From a virus, in the IMG/VR virus record IMGVR_UViG_3300042507_001934, positions 1-54,607 of that record: a stretch of 54,607 bases of DNA. The stretch is one strand, 5' to 3'. Of the stretch, positions 31,599 to 37,850 are shown piece after piece; the stretch's first letter is position 1; every line of letters starts with the position of its first letter. A program made the position numbers and the translations under genes. Under the pieces are notes generated by a model that was given only the letters and a program-made list of their open reading frames with translations, did no database searches and was not told the origin of the DNA.

Positions 31599-32728
31599 GT
31601 ATCGTTAACGATAAATTCACCTTCCATGTCCTTGGACTTCCGCACACAGTTTCTTCCAAGGAATTCAACGCCTGTGCCTACACCCAAAAGGTAGTTAAGT
31701 TCGGCAAGATGATGACCGAACGTGGACATACAGTAATCCATTACGGCCATGAGGACTCTGATCTAATCTGCACAGAACACGTTCCAGTCCTAACCAACCA
31801 TGACTTCAAGAAGAGTTACGGATCACATGATTGGCGTAAGACATTCTTTAAGTTCGATACCAACGATCATGCCTACCAAACATTCTACAAGAATGCTATT
31901 AAAGAGATCGGGCAGAGGAAGAACAAGCATGACTTTATTCTACCATTCTGGGGTAGTGGTGTTCGTCCAATCTGTGACGCGCATCCAGACCTAATCACAG
32001 TTGAGCCGGGCATTGGATATGCGGGTGGACATTGGGCAAGGTGGAAAGTATGGGAATCCTACGCAATCTACCATGCCTACTGCGGGCTACAGAATGTAGG
32101 AAACTGCAATCAAGACTGGTATGACGTGGTAATCCCAAACTACTTCGATGTAGAGGATTTTGACTTCAACCCCAAGAAAGAAGATTACTTTCTCTATCTT
32201 GGACGAGTATATAGCGGAAAAGGAGTAGATGTAGCTATCCAAGCCACTCAAAAAGCAGGCGTAAAATTGGTAATCGCAGGACAAAAAGAGGAAGGTTATC
32301 AATTACCAAGCCATGTTGAGTATGTCGGATATGCCGACGTGCCTACCAGAAAGAGGTTAATGGCAAATGCTAAAGCATCCTTCCTTCCATCTATGTATGT
32401 AGAACCATTCGGTGGAGTTCAGATAGAAAACCTACTTTCTGGCACTCCTACTATAACTACAGACTGGGGAAGTTTTACAGAAAACAACATCCACGGGGTA
32501 ACTGGATACCGCTGCCGAACGATGGGTGACTTCGTAGATGCAGTCAAAAACATAGATAGGATCAACCCATACGACTGCCGCGCATTCGGAGAAAACTTTA
32601 CACTGCAAGCCATAGCTCCAATGTATGAGAAATACTTCTCAGATGTCATGGATGTCTACACGGGAGCAGGATGGTATGCCGAGGGAAATGGAATCAACGC
32701 AATGAAAAGATTCTATCCTTCACTATGA
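31595..32728 (+). CDS. Glycosyltransferase, GT-B fold (family 4-like)
   Basis: A 377-aa GT-B enzyme. The C-terminal nucleotide-sugar domain has YFLYLGRVYSGKGVDVAIQA near residue 197, the E-x7-E motif EPFGGVQIE near 269-277, then SGTPTITTDWGS. It could modify phage DNA, virion proteins or the host envelope. Start 31595 overlaps the previous stop (ATGA), and its first codons are palindrome site 13. The following methyltransferase and deaminase are coupled to it. Confidence 0.8.
   Translation: MSIVNDKFTFHVLGLPHTVSSKEFNACAYTQKVVKFGKMMTERGHTVIHYGHEDSDLICTEHVPVLTNHDFKKSYGSHDWRKTFFKFDTNDHAYQTFYKNAIKEIGQRKNKHDFILPFWGSGVRPICDAHPDLITVEPGIGYAGGHWARWKVWESYAIYHAYCGLQNVGNCNQDWYDVVIPNYFDVEDFDFNPKKEDYFLYLGRVYSGKGVDVAIQATQKAGVKLVIAGQKEEGYQLPSHVEYVGYADVPTRKRLMANAKASFLPSMYVEPFGGVQIENLLSGTPTITTDWGSFTENNIHGVTGYRCRTMGDFVDAVKNIDRINPYDCRAFGENFTLQAIAPMYEKYFSDVMDVYTGAGWYAEGNGINAMKRFYPSL
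31600..31613 (+). promoter_or_regulatory. Dispersed palindrome, site 13
   Basis: Perfect copy TATCG-TTAA-CGATA overlapping codons 2-7 of the glycosyltransferase (S-I-V-N-D-K). Confidence 0.8.
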
Positions 32729-33297
32729 GTGACTACACATTTGAAGCAAACTATTGGGGAGACTGCTGTAATACCTTCGACGAGGATCAGAAACACTATG
32801 TCTACGCTCGTTATATGGGGCTAAAACAAGTAGGTTACTCATTCGATGTAGAGGGTAAAACAATCCTCGATATAGGAGGAGGGCCGACATCCATGCTACT
32901 AAAGACAATCAACCTTGGAGGAGGAGTTGTAATTGATCCGCTAAAGTATCCAGACTGGACTTATCAGAGGTATAAAGCCAAGGGAATTGATTACGAAATC
33001 AAGCGAGGAGAGGATGTTGATGAAGAAGGATTCGATGAGTGCTGGATATACAACTGCCTTCAGCATACTGACGATCCACAACAAATCATCAAGAACGCAC
33101 TGAAAGCAGCAAAAGTATTAAGAATCTTTGAATGGGTAGACATCCCGCCGCATGACGGGCATCCAATAGAACTCACAAAATACAAAGTAGATAAATGGAT
33201 AGTGAATGGAAGTGAAAGATCGCTCTACTCATACGGACACACACAGCAACTTGCAGAGTCTGGGTGCTACGGAAACGCCTACTTCAACATAGCATGA
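32725..33297 (+). CDS. SAM-dependent methyltransferase
   Basis: A 190-aa class I methyltransferase: ILDIGGGPTSMLL near residues 47-59 is the SAM-binding motif, VVIDPLKY near 69 the acidic motif II, DECWIYNCLQHTDDP near 103-117 the motif IV region. The substrate is unknown. Sitting between a glycosyltransferase and a deaminase, it may act on a sugar, a nucleotide or a glycan. ATG 32725 overlaps the glycosyltransferase stop. Confidence 0.75.
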   Translation: MSDYTFEANYWGDCCNTFDEDQKHYVYARYMGLKQVGYSFDVEGKTILDIGGGPTSMLLKTINLGGGVVIDPLKYPDWTYQRYKAKGIDYEIKRGEDVDEEGFDECWIYNCLQHTDDPQQIIKNALKAAKVLRIFEWVDIPPHDGHPIELTKYKVDKWIVNGSERSLYSYGHTQQLAESGCYGNAYFNIA

Positions 33298-33683
33298 ACT
33301 GGGACGAATACGGCATGAGCATAGCGGAGGTAGTTGCTAAGAAGAGCAAAGACCCGTGGAGACAAGTCGGGGTAGTAATACTCAGAGAAGACAACTCCAT
33401 AGCATCAGTAGGGTATAACGGATTCCCTCAAGGTGTAGAGGAAGACTGGTCATCAAGAGAAGAGAGGTCAAAGTATGTAATACACGCAGAACAGAACGCA
33501 CTTAGATACACCAGTCCGGGCGAAGGAAAGATACTAATATCAACCTGCCTACCATGTAGGGACTGCCTAAAGGCCATAGCCGCCTATAAGATAAAGAGAG
33601 TCCTCTACAAAGATGTTTACCACACCGATCCTATAGCTTTAGAAATAGCAGAAAAAATGGGAGTCACACTAACTCAAATATGA
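33294..33683 (+). CDS. Deoxycytidylate deaminase
   Basis: A 129-aa zinc deaminase: HAEQNAL near residues 64-70 provides the zinc His and catalytic Glu, STCLPCRDC near 83-91 the two zinc Cys. It would convert dCMP to dUMP to feed dTTP synthesis. The opening MNWDEYGMSIAEVVAKKSKD and the phrase VGYNGFPQGVEED are typical of dCMP deaminases. ATG 33294 overlaps the previous stop. Confidence 0.85.
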   Translation: MNWDEYGMSIAEVVAKKSKDPWRQVGVVILREDNSIASVGYNGFPQGVEEDWSSREERSKYVIHAEQNALRYTSPGEGKILISTCLPCRDCLKAIAAYKIKRVLYKDVYHTDPIALEIAEKMGVTLTQI

Positions 33684-33763
33684 CTGACGAAATCATGGCA
33701 TTAACCTTAGCATGGACTATAGTGGTAGCATGCTTCATCATAGAGATAAACACCCGAAAATAA
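33680..33763 (+). CDS. Membrane micropeptide, 27 aa
   Basis: 27 codons starting as ATGA on the deaminase stop: MTDEIMALTLAWTIVVACFI and a short polar tail (EINTRK). One likely membrane helix. Tight coupling and hydrophobic pattern support it; function unknown. The next 117 nt (33764-33880) hold no gene; a short hairpin (GGTT/AACC near 33824) is visible. Confidence 0.5.
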   Translation: MTDEIMALTLAWTIVVACFIIEINTRK

Positions 33764-33880
33764 TTTGAGATGCAATAACGTGGTATTGTGGCGGGGGGCA
33801 AACCTTGGCGGGTGAACCTCTGGTTAAAATTAAAACCATTCCAGTAACCACATAAAACTGGAACTCTCATTACTAACAAT

Positions 33881-34063
33881 ATGAAACAAGAACAAGAAAT
33901 ACTCGAACTAATCAAAAACAATATAGATAAATTCAAAACTGAAGATGAACACTTTGACAGAATGTTCAACCTCGGAGAGATAACCGATAACAGAGGAAAC
34001 CGCCAAAGGGTATGGCTAACCTTCACATCGACCAATATGAAACTAAAAAATAGAGAACTCTAA
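33881..34063 (+). CDS. Unknown protein, 60 aa
   Basis: A 60-aa mostly helical protein (MKQEQEILELIKNNIDKFKT; RQRVWLTFTSTNMKLKN). Not recognised. It ends directly before palindrome site 14. Confidence 0.5.
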   Translation: MKQEQEILELIKNNIDKFKTEDEHFDRMFNLGEITDNRGNRQRVWLTFTSTNMKLKNREL

Positions 34064-34064
34064 T

Positions 34065-34078
34065 TATCGTTACCGATA
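34065..34078 (+). promoter_or_regulatory. Dispersed palindrome, site 14
   Basis: Perfect copy, spacer TTAC, with 7-bp arms running into the next ATG: the last bases of the extended palindrome are the A and T of ATG 34079. Confidence 0.85.
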
Positions 34079-34627
34079 ATGAACTACACAAAAATCGGCG
34101 CACTGCCAACTCATCGCTACATCTGGGTAGATAGCAAATACACCCACGAAAAACCAATCGGGCCAGTAGAAGCTATGTGGGTAGGACTAACCAGCATCCC
34201 AAGCAGAACATGGGGAATCAATGTCATCCTAAGAAAAGGCGGCGCACTCTACAGAAACATCCCACCAAACGCAGTAAGATTCAAAGAAGAAGCATTGGAA
34301 AACTGGCGCATAGAAGAGAGCCAACTATGGAACTGCTACTCATATAACTTCTCCATACTACAAAACCCAATACTAACAGGACTTCAAGTAACAGCCAAAG
34401 TAGGGCCAAACATACTAAAGGGAACCTACCTCTTCTCAACTACCCACCTAAACGATGGCTGGTCAGATAGCCCAGACCAAGACAAAGAATTCATCTTCAT
34501 AGAACTCACCAACGGAAGGCTAACAATCCAACCAACGAACAGAGTAGCATTCCAAGACAAATCATACATCCTCCCAACCTGTATGCCTAAACTAAAACTA
34601 CAGGATACCATCTACTCATGCGAGTAG
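34079..34627 (+). CDS. Conserved-looking phage protein, 182 aa
   Basis: A 182-aa protein with patches I know from uncharacterised phage proteins (GALPTHRYIWVDSKYTHEKP; WGINVILRKGGALYRNIPP). Beta-rich, no catalytic motif seen. The start codon is embedded in a palindrome, so the binder of that site could affect initiation directly. Confidence 0.65.
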   Translation: MNYTKIGALPTHRYIWVDSKYTHEKPIGPVEAMWVGLTSIPSRTWGINVILRKGGALYRNIPPNAVRFKEEALENWRIEESQLWNCYSYNFSILQNPILTGLQVTAKVGPNILKGTYLFSTTHLNDGWSDSPDQDKEFIFIELTNGRLTIQPTNRVAFQDKSYILPTCMPKLKLQDTIYSCE

Positions 34628-34684
34628 TAGAAAATGCAATTCAAGCATTCAGATTTGTATTTCAACACAGAAAATACAATTGAG

Positions 34685-34714
34685 TAGCATACGACATTAG
34701 AAATAGCATACGAC
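34685..34714 (+). repeat. Direct repeats TAGCATACGAC
   Basis: Two perfect 11-bp copies at 34685-34695 and 34704-34714, each followed by ATTAG or TTAG, with 19-bp periodicity. Iteron-like. Confidence 0.6.
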
Positions 34715-34888
34715 TTAGTGAGACAGGACATCTGTCAAGAGATTTTTATTGACATACAAAATACGAGTTTTTATGGGGGGAGGGGTTTCCGCATTGGGAG
34801 CTGCCGCGCATGGGTGCATGGGGGAGTCCGGTGCCGGGGTCGCTGCTCTATAGAATAAGAGATTGCTTAGGCCCGTGCCCTGTGCCAT

Positions 34889-34934
34889 GCGTTGCCTGTG
34901 TCATGCTCATAGTATAGCTGCGTTGCCAGTGTCA
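34889..34934 (+). repeat. Direct repeats GCGTTGCC(T/A)GTGTCA
   Basis: Copies at 34889-34903 and 34920-34934 with one mismatch, 31 bp apart, about three helical turns. Confidence 0.55.
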
Positions 34935-35266
34935 CAGCGTAGCCTTGCCAATGATCGGCTGGCGTTGTTGAGACTGGCATTGCATCCATTATCGACGCTA
35001 TGTGATTATCAGAAGTTTTCAATCTCATTAGTGAATAGAGTATAATGCAAGCGAGTTGCAATAATCTTTGCGCGAGGTTGGCGCAGGATTGCGTTGTTTC
35101 AATCGGGCGGGATAGTGGCATTGGTGGATTTTGGGTGCAATCGCGTTTTCGGAGATGAGGTGGAAAAGGGGAATCGCTTTGCTGTGACATTTGCGCAATA
35201 GGGTTTCCTGTATATGGCGACACTTTGCATTTCTCGCATCATTCCCGCTGATTGGATACATCGCTG

Positions 35267-35297
35267 TATCGTTATATCGTTATATATCGATATATCG
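35267..35297. repeat. Cluster of four TATCG half-sites
   Basis: TATCG at 35267, 35275, 35285 and 35293 (8, 10 and 8 bp apart), including the palindrome TATATCGATATA (35283-35294). TATCG is the half-site of the genome-wide palindrome. Confidence 0.55.
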
Positions 35298-35450
35298 AAG
35301 TAACGCATCGTTTGCCTTGTCGTGTTCTCCCGATGCTTTGCCTTGTCTTTTGCTTGGCATAGTTCCTGCTAATATATTTTTATTTACAGCATGGCATGGT
35401 TTATGCTTTGCGCTATCTTGTCACCCTAAAAAATAAGTTAAAAAAATCTG

Positions 35451-35479
35451 TTGACATATTGTGGAGAGTGTGAGAATAT
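35451..35479 (+). promoter_or_regulatory. Promoter, rightward
   Basis: TTGACA (35451-35456), 17 nt, GAATAT (35474-35479), preceded by an A-rich UP-like stretch. A GTG 7 nt after the -10 opens only a 7-codon frame, so this is probably a leader for the genes from 35600. Confidence 0.55.
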
Positions 35480-35599
35480 GTCTCCCGTGATGCTTGCGGA
35501 TGCCCTTTGAATAAGGCTCTGCTGGTAATTTCACAAATTGCTCTTTGACTAAAAAAACTTTTCGCACCTGTCATTTGATAGGCTGTGAATCAATACAAC

Positions 35600-35710
35600 A
35601 TGAACAGACAACTCTATGCGCTGAAAATCAAACTTGCGTCTTTGACCGATGCAAAAAAGATTCACGCGCTTAAACTCAAAATACAACAAATAGAAAAAAC
35701 CCAAAAATGA
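35600..35710 (+). CDS. Small basic helical peptide, 36 aa
   Basis: 36 codons (MNRQLYALKIKLASLTDAKK start), Lys/Leu-rich helix, overlapping the next ATG as ATGA. First gene after the control region. Unknown. Confidence 0.5.
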   Translation: MNRQLYALKIKLASLTDAKKIHALKLKIQQIEKTQK

Positions 35711-36057
35711 AAATGACACTGACAACATCACAAGTCGCAGACGAACTACGTAAAGACACTAACGCAAATTGGAGTTATGCGGGTGCGAATGCCCTCGCTG
35801 AATATCTCGAAGAGTATGAGGAGAGCACGGGCGAGGAAATCGAACTCGATACTTGCGCTATTCGCTGTGACTTCTCCGAGTATGCCAGCCTTCAAGATTG
35901 GGCGCACGATCATTTCTCGAATGCCCTCGAAGAATTGGGCTTTGACGAAACCGAGGAAAACGACGACGACGAAGTGAACGACAAAATCCGCGAATATATT
36001 CAAGACCACGGGCAGCTAATCGAGTTTGACGGCGGTATTATCGTTTCCTCATTCTAA
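35707..36057 (+). CDS. Acidic conserved-looking phage protein, 116 aa
   Basis: A 116-aa strongly acidic protein (EYLEEYEESTGEEIELDTCA; FDETEENDDDEVNDKIREY) with the end GQLIEFDGGIIVSSF. I recall this type (IRCDFSEYASLQ.WA) as common in phages without a known function. The charge could suit DNA mimicry, but that is speculation. Confidence 0.65.
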   Translation: MKMTLTTSQVADELRKDTNANWSYAGANALAEYLEEYEESTGEEIELDTCAIRCDFSEYASLQDWAHDHFSNALEELGFDETEENDDDEVNDKIREYIQDHGQLIEFDGGIIVSSF

Positions 36058-36065
36058 TCCAATGC

Positions 36066-36094
36066 GCGGGATGTTCAATCCGTCCCGCTTTTCT
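36066..36094 (+). terminator. Hairpin terminator
   Basis: GCGGGA/TCCCGC stem (36066-36071 with 36083-36088) followed by a TTTTCTT tract, just after the 116-aa gene. Confidence 0.6.
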
Positions 36095-36103
36095 TCTCTT
36101 CTT

Positions 36104-36214
36104 ATGTCTAAACTCTCCTCTTCCTATCAATACAACAGAGCAAAGAATCGCTTTTTCGGTCTTTTGCTTATTCTCTCCACACTCGGCGCAATCTTAACCT
36201 TTATCCTGCTTTAA
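36104..36214 (+). CDS. Membrane micropeptide, 36 aa
   Basis: 36 codons: basic N-terminus (MSKLSSSYQYNRAKNRFFG) and one hydrophobic helix (LLLILSTLGAILTFILL), between two hairpins. The following 194 nt (36215-36408) have no gene, but hold a hairpin at 36229-36256 and a near-perfect palindrome site. Confidence 0.5.
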   Translation: MSKLSSSYQYNRAKNRFFGLLLILSTLGAILTFILL

Positions 36215-36228
36215 TCCCCTCCACACTA

Positions 36229-36256
36229 TGCGGGAAGAGTCCGAACCTCTCCCGCA
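36229..36256 (+). terminator. Hairpin after the membrane micropeptide
   Basis: TGCGGG/CCCGCA stem with an inner AGAG/CTCT, followed by TTTG. It resembles the hairpin at 36841-36866 in sequence. Confidence 0.45.
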
Positions 36257-36342
36257 TTTGCTCTATTCGCCCCGCATTCTCTCTTTTATTCTCTCTCCGC
36301 TACTATGCCCTTCCTCTTTCTTTCGCGCATTCCACGGGCTTT

Positions 36343-36356
36343 GATCGTTTCCGATA
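36343..36356 (+). promoter_or_regulatory. Dispersed palindrome, site 15 (one mismatch)
   Basis: GATCG-TTTC-CGATA: the first base differs from the consensus. It lies 52 nt before the 66-aa gene. Confidence 0.55.
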
Positions 36357-36408
36357 ATCTTCCCCTCCTATTTTCCCCTCCACAACACAACAAACCACAA
36401 CACAAAAC

Positions 36409-36609
36409 ATGAATAATACACTCCACACACCCGGCCCTCAATGGGTCAAAGTAAAACGCAAACGTAAGTTTGATCCGGTCAAAGCATCTGCGCCTATGTT
36501 ACTCTCCACATTACAGGATATTTGCGCTATGATCGTTTCCCCGAACGATACCCGCGCCGATATTCTTGCCCATGCCCGCGCCGCAATCGCTAAAGCCGAA
36601 GGAAAATGA
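36409..36609 (+). CDS. Unknown protein, 66 aa
   Basis: A 66-aa protein (MNNTLHTPGPQWVKVKRKRK; a C-terminal helix HARAAIAKAEGK). The opening 'HTPGPQWV' followed by a variable part and an AR.AI.KA.G end is common in small phage proteins. Leader rich in CACAACA, no Shine-Dalgarno. Confidence 0.6.
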   Translation: MNNTLHTPGPQWVKVKRKRKFDPVKASAPMLLSTLQDICAMIVSPNDTRADILAHARAAIAKAEGK

Positions 36610-36830
36610 AAATCCAAAAAGTCACATTTCCCGCTGGAGGGATTCTTGGACGATTCGCCCTCCACAAAATAACCTCGCCATACTTTTCCGGCCATTGCTC
36701 GGCGTGGTATGACGCGAAGGGTAGGCTACAGGATTGCGAATGGATTCGCCGTGATGGCACTCGGCGTTTGATTCCAATCGGCACTCCGATGTATCGGTTT
36801 CTTGAATCCCTCGGCCCTGTCTGGAAGTAA
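36606..36830 (+). CDS. Unknown protein, 74 aa
   Basis: A 74-aa protein with HKITSPYFSGHCSAWYDAKG and LQDCEWIRRDGTRRLIPIG, a pattern known from small phage proteins of unknown role. It overlaps the 66-aa gene by 4 nt and converges on the minus-strand terminase-small-like gene. Confidence 0.6.
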   Translation: MKIQKVTFPAGGILGRFALHKITSPYFSGHCSAWYDAKGRLQDCEWIRRDGTRRLIPIGTPMYRFLESLGPVWK

Positions 36831-36840
36831 ACTCCACAAA

Positions 36841-36866
36841 TGCGGGGAAGTCCTATCCCTCTCCGC
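36841..36866. terminator. Hairpin between convergent genes
   Basis: GCGG/CCGC with inner GA/TC pairs, followed by TTTCC on the plus strand. It overlaps the end of the convergent gene and may serve both directions. Confidence 0.4.
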
Positions 36867-37449
36867 TTTCCACTATGGTTGCCAATTCTGACTCGTTTTC
36901 CATGCCCTCCGCTCCACGGACATATTCGCCGGATACAATTTCGATTTTATCTGCTTTCTGTGGGCCAGTAACATGAAGCTGAATCATAGCATTAACCGAT
37001 AAACCCTTTCTGTCGTGCATATTATTCTCATCCAGTCCCAACGCTCTTGTGGCAATTTTCTCGTATTCCGCGAGAATATCCAAACGCTGCGCTTGTTCTT
37101 TAATGTTCCCCGCTTTGTGTCTCCCCTCAATTTCTTTTCTCTCCGCTGCAATCTCGCGCAGCATAAATTGGTAATGATTAGCGGTTTCTGCTACCATCAG
37201 GTCTTCCAACTTTGGCGCAACGACATTCGCCACTTGCTCTCTCAGGCGTTTCCTCTTCTCGATCCACTTCCCTTTCACCATGCAATTCTTCAAGTAGAAT
37301 TTGCTCATTTGAGCGAACTCAGGCAACTTCAAAATGTCGCTCATCTCAGCCCCTCCCATGAATAGAGTTTCAATTCTCTCCATGTCCCATTTCTTCCTGC
37401 CTTTCCCTCGGCCTAACTTTTCGCTGTCCAATTCGGGTGTTTTGTTCAT
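36853..37449 (-). CDS. Terminase small subunit-like protein
   Basis: A 198-aa protein: basic start (KLGRGKGRKKW), an HTH-like N-domain (RIETLFMGGAEMSDILKLPE; MSKFYLKNCMVKGKWIEKRK), then a long coiled coil (QFMLREIAAERKEIEGRHK) and a C-terminal segment. That order matches small terminase subunits, which recognise the packaging site. ATG 37449 lies 7 nt after a good promoter and replaces a longer frame starting at 37671. It is on the opposite strand to the surrounding genes and about 15 kb from the large subunit. A DNA-binding regulator is the alternative. Confidence 0.6.
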   Translation of the reverse strand: MNKTPELDSEKLGRGKGRKKWDMERIETLFMGGAEMSDILKLPEFAQMSKFYLKNCMVKGKWIEKRKRLREQVANVVAPKLEDLMVAETANHYQFMLREIAAERKEIEGRHKAGNIKEQAQRLDILAEYEKIATRALGLDENNMHDRKGLSVNAMIQLHVTGPQKADKIEIVSGEYVRGAEGMENESELATIVESGEG

Positions 37450-37456
37450 AGTTGAG

Positions 37457-37484
37457 TATTTACAAAATGCCCTTAGATTGTCAA
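37457..37484 (-). promoter_or_regulatory. Promoter for terminase-small-like gene
   Basis: Minus strand TTGACA, 16 nt, TAAATA, then 7 nt to ATG 37449: probably leaderless. Confidence 0.7.
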
Positions 37485-37524
37485 ATGAATTTCCCTCCAC
37501 AACGCAACCCAAAATAGAAAAACC

Positions 37525-37665
37525 ATGAGTGCAACAGAAAAAAACCAACCGACCTGCCTTCCACCAGAGGCATACATCCGCATCATTCGCCACTGCGAAA
37601 ACAATGTTCCGAAGTTCCGTTCTTCGGTTTATCCAAAACCACAACCAACCAAAAAGACAAAATGA
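37525..37665 (+). CDS. Small protein, 46 aa
   Basis: 46 codons (MSATEKNQPTCLPPEAYIRI; ending KPQPTKKTK), overlapping the next ATG as ATGA. Unknown; coupling supports translation. Confidence 0.5.
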   Translation: MSATEKNQPTCLPPEAYIRIIRHCENNVPKFRSSVYPKPQPTKKTK

Positions 37666-37850
37666 GAACATTTACCATGCACAAACAGAAACCCCTCTTC
37701 CGTTACAAGGACTCCCCGCTTTCTGGAGAGTCTGTTAAGCGGGAAATGATGGAAGCACTGGAAGCAGTCTTGGATTGCTACGGCGATTCTGACTCTCTCC
37801 TTATGATGCAATGCAAGGCGGCTCTTGATCGTGCAAGGAGGAATCCATGA
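37662..37850 (+). CDS. Small protein, 62 aa
   Basis: A 62-aa protein with a helical C-terminus (MMEALEAVLDCYGDSDSLLM; CKAALDRARRNP). It overlaps the helicase start by 4 nt. Not recognised. Confidence 0.55.
   Translation: MRTFTMHKQKPLFRYKDSPLSGESVKREMMEALEAVLDCYGDSDSLLMMQCKAALDRARRNP

Larger units (their letters stand above)
34628..35599. other. Non-coding control region / candidate origin
   Basis: About 970 bp with no convincing gene. It holds two 11-bp direct repeats 19 bp apart (34685 and 34704), two 15-bp near-identical repeats 31 bp apart (34889 and 34920), a TTGACA element at 34749, a TATCG cluster (35267-35297), an A-rich stretch and a promoter at 35451. GC-rich and AT-rich patches alternate. 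Repeats plus AT-rich DNA at the start of a gene set suit a replication origin; this is inference. Confidence 0.5.

Noticed and set aside
34867-35223. 118-codon minus-strand frame in the non-coding hub
   Set aside because: Composition is not like its neighbours, several frames are open there on the same strand, and there is no start signal or coupling.
36522-36551. GATCGTTTCC...CGATA in the 66-aa gene, and half-sites near 36043, 39165 and 54361
   Set aside because: Spacing or one arm is wrong. They could be decayed copies but were not counted.
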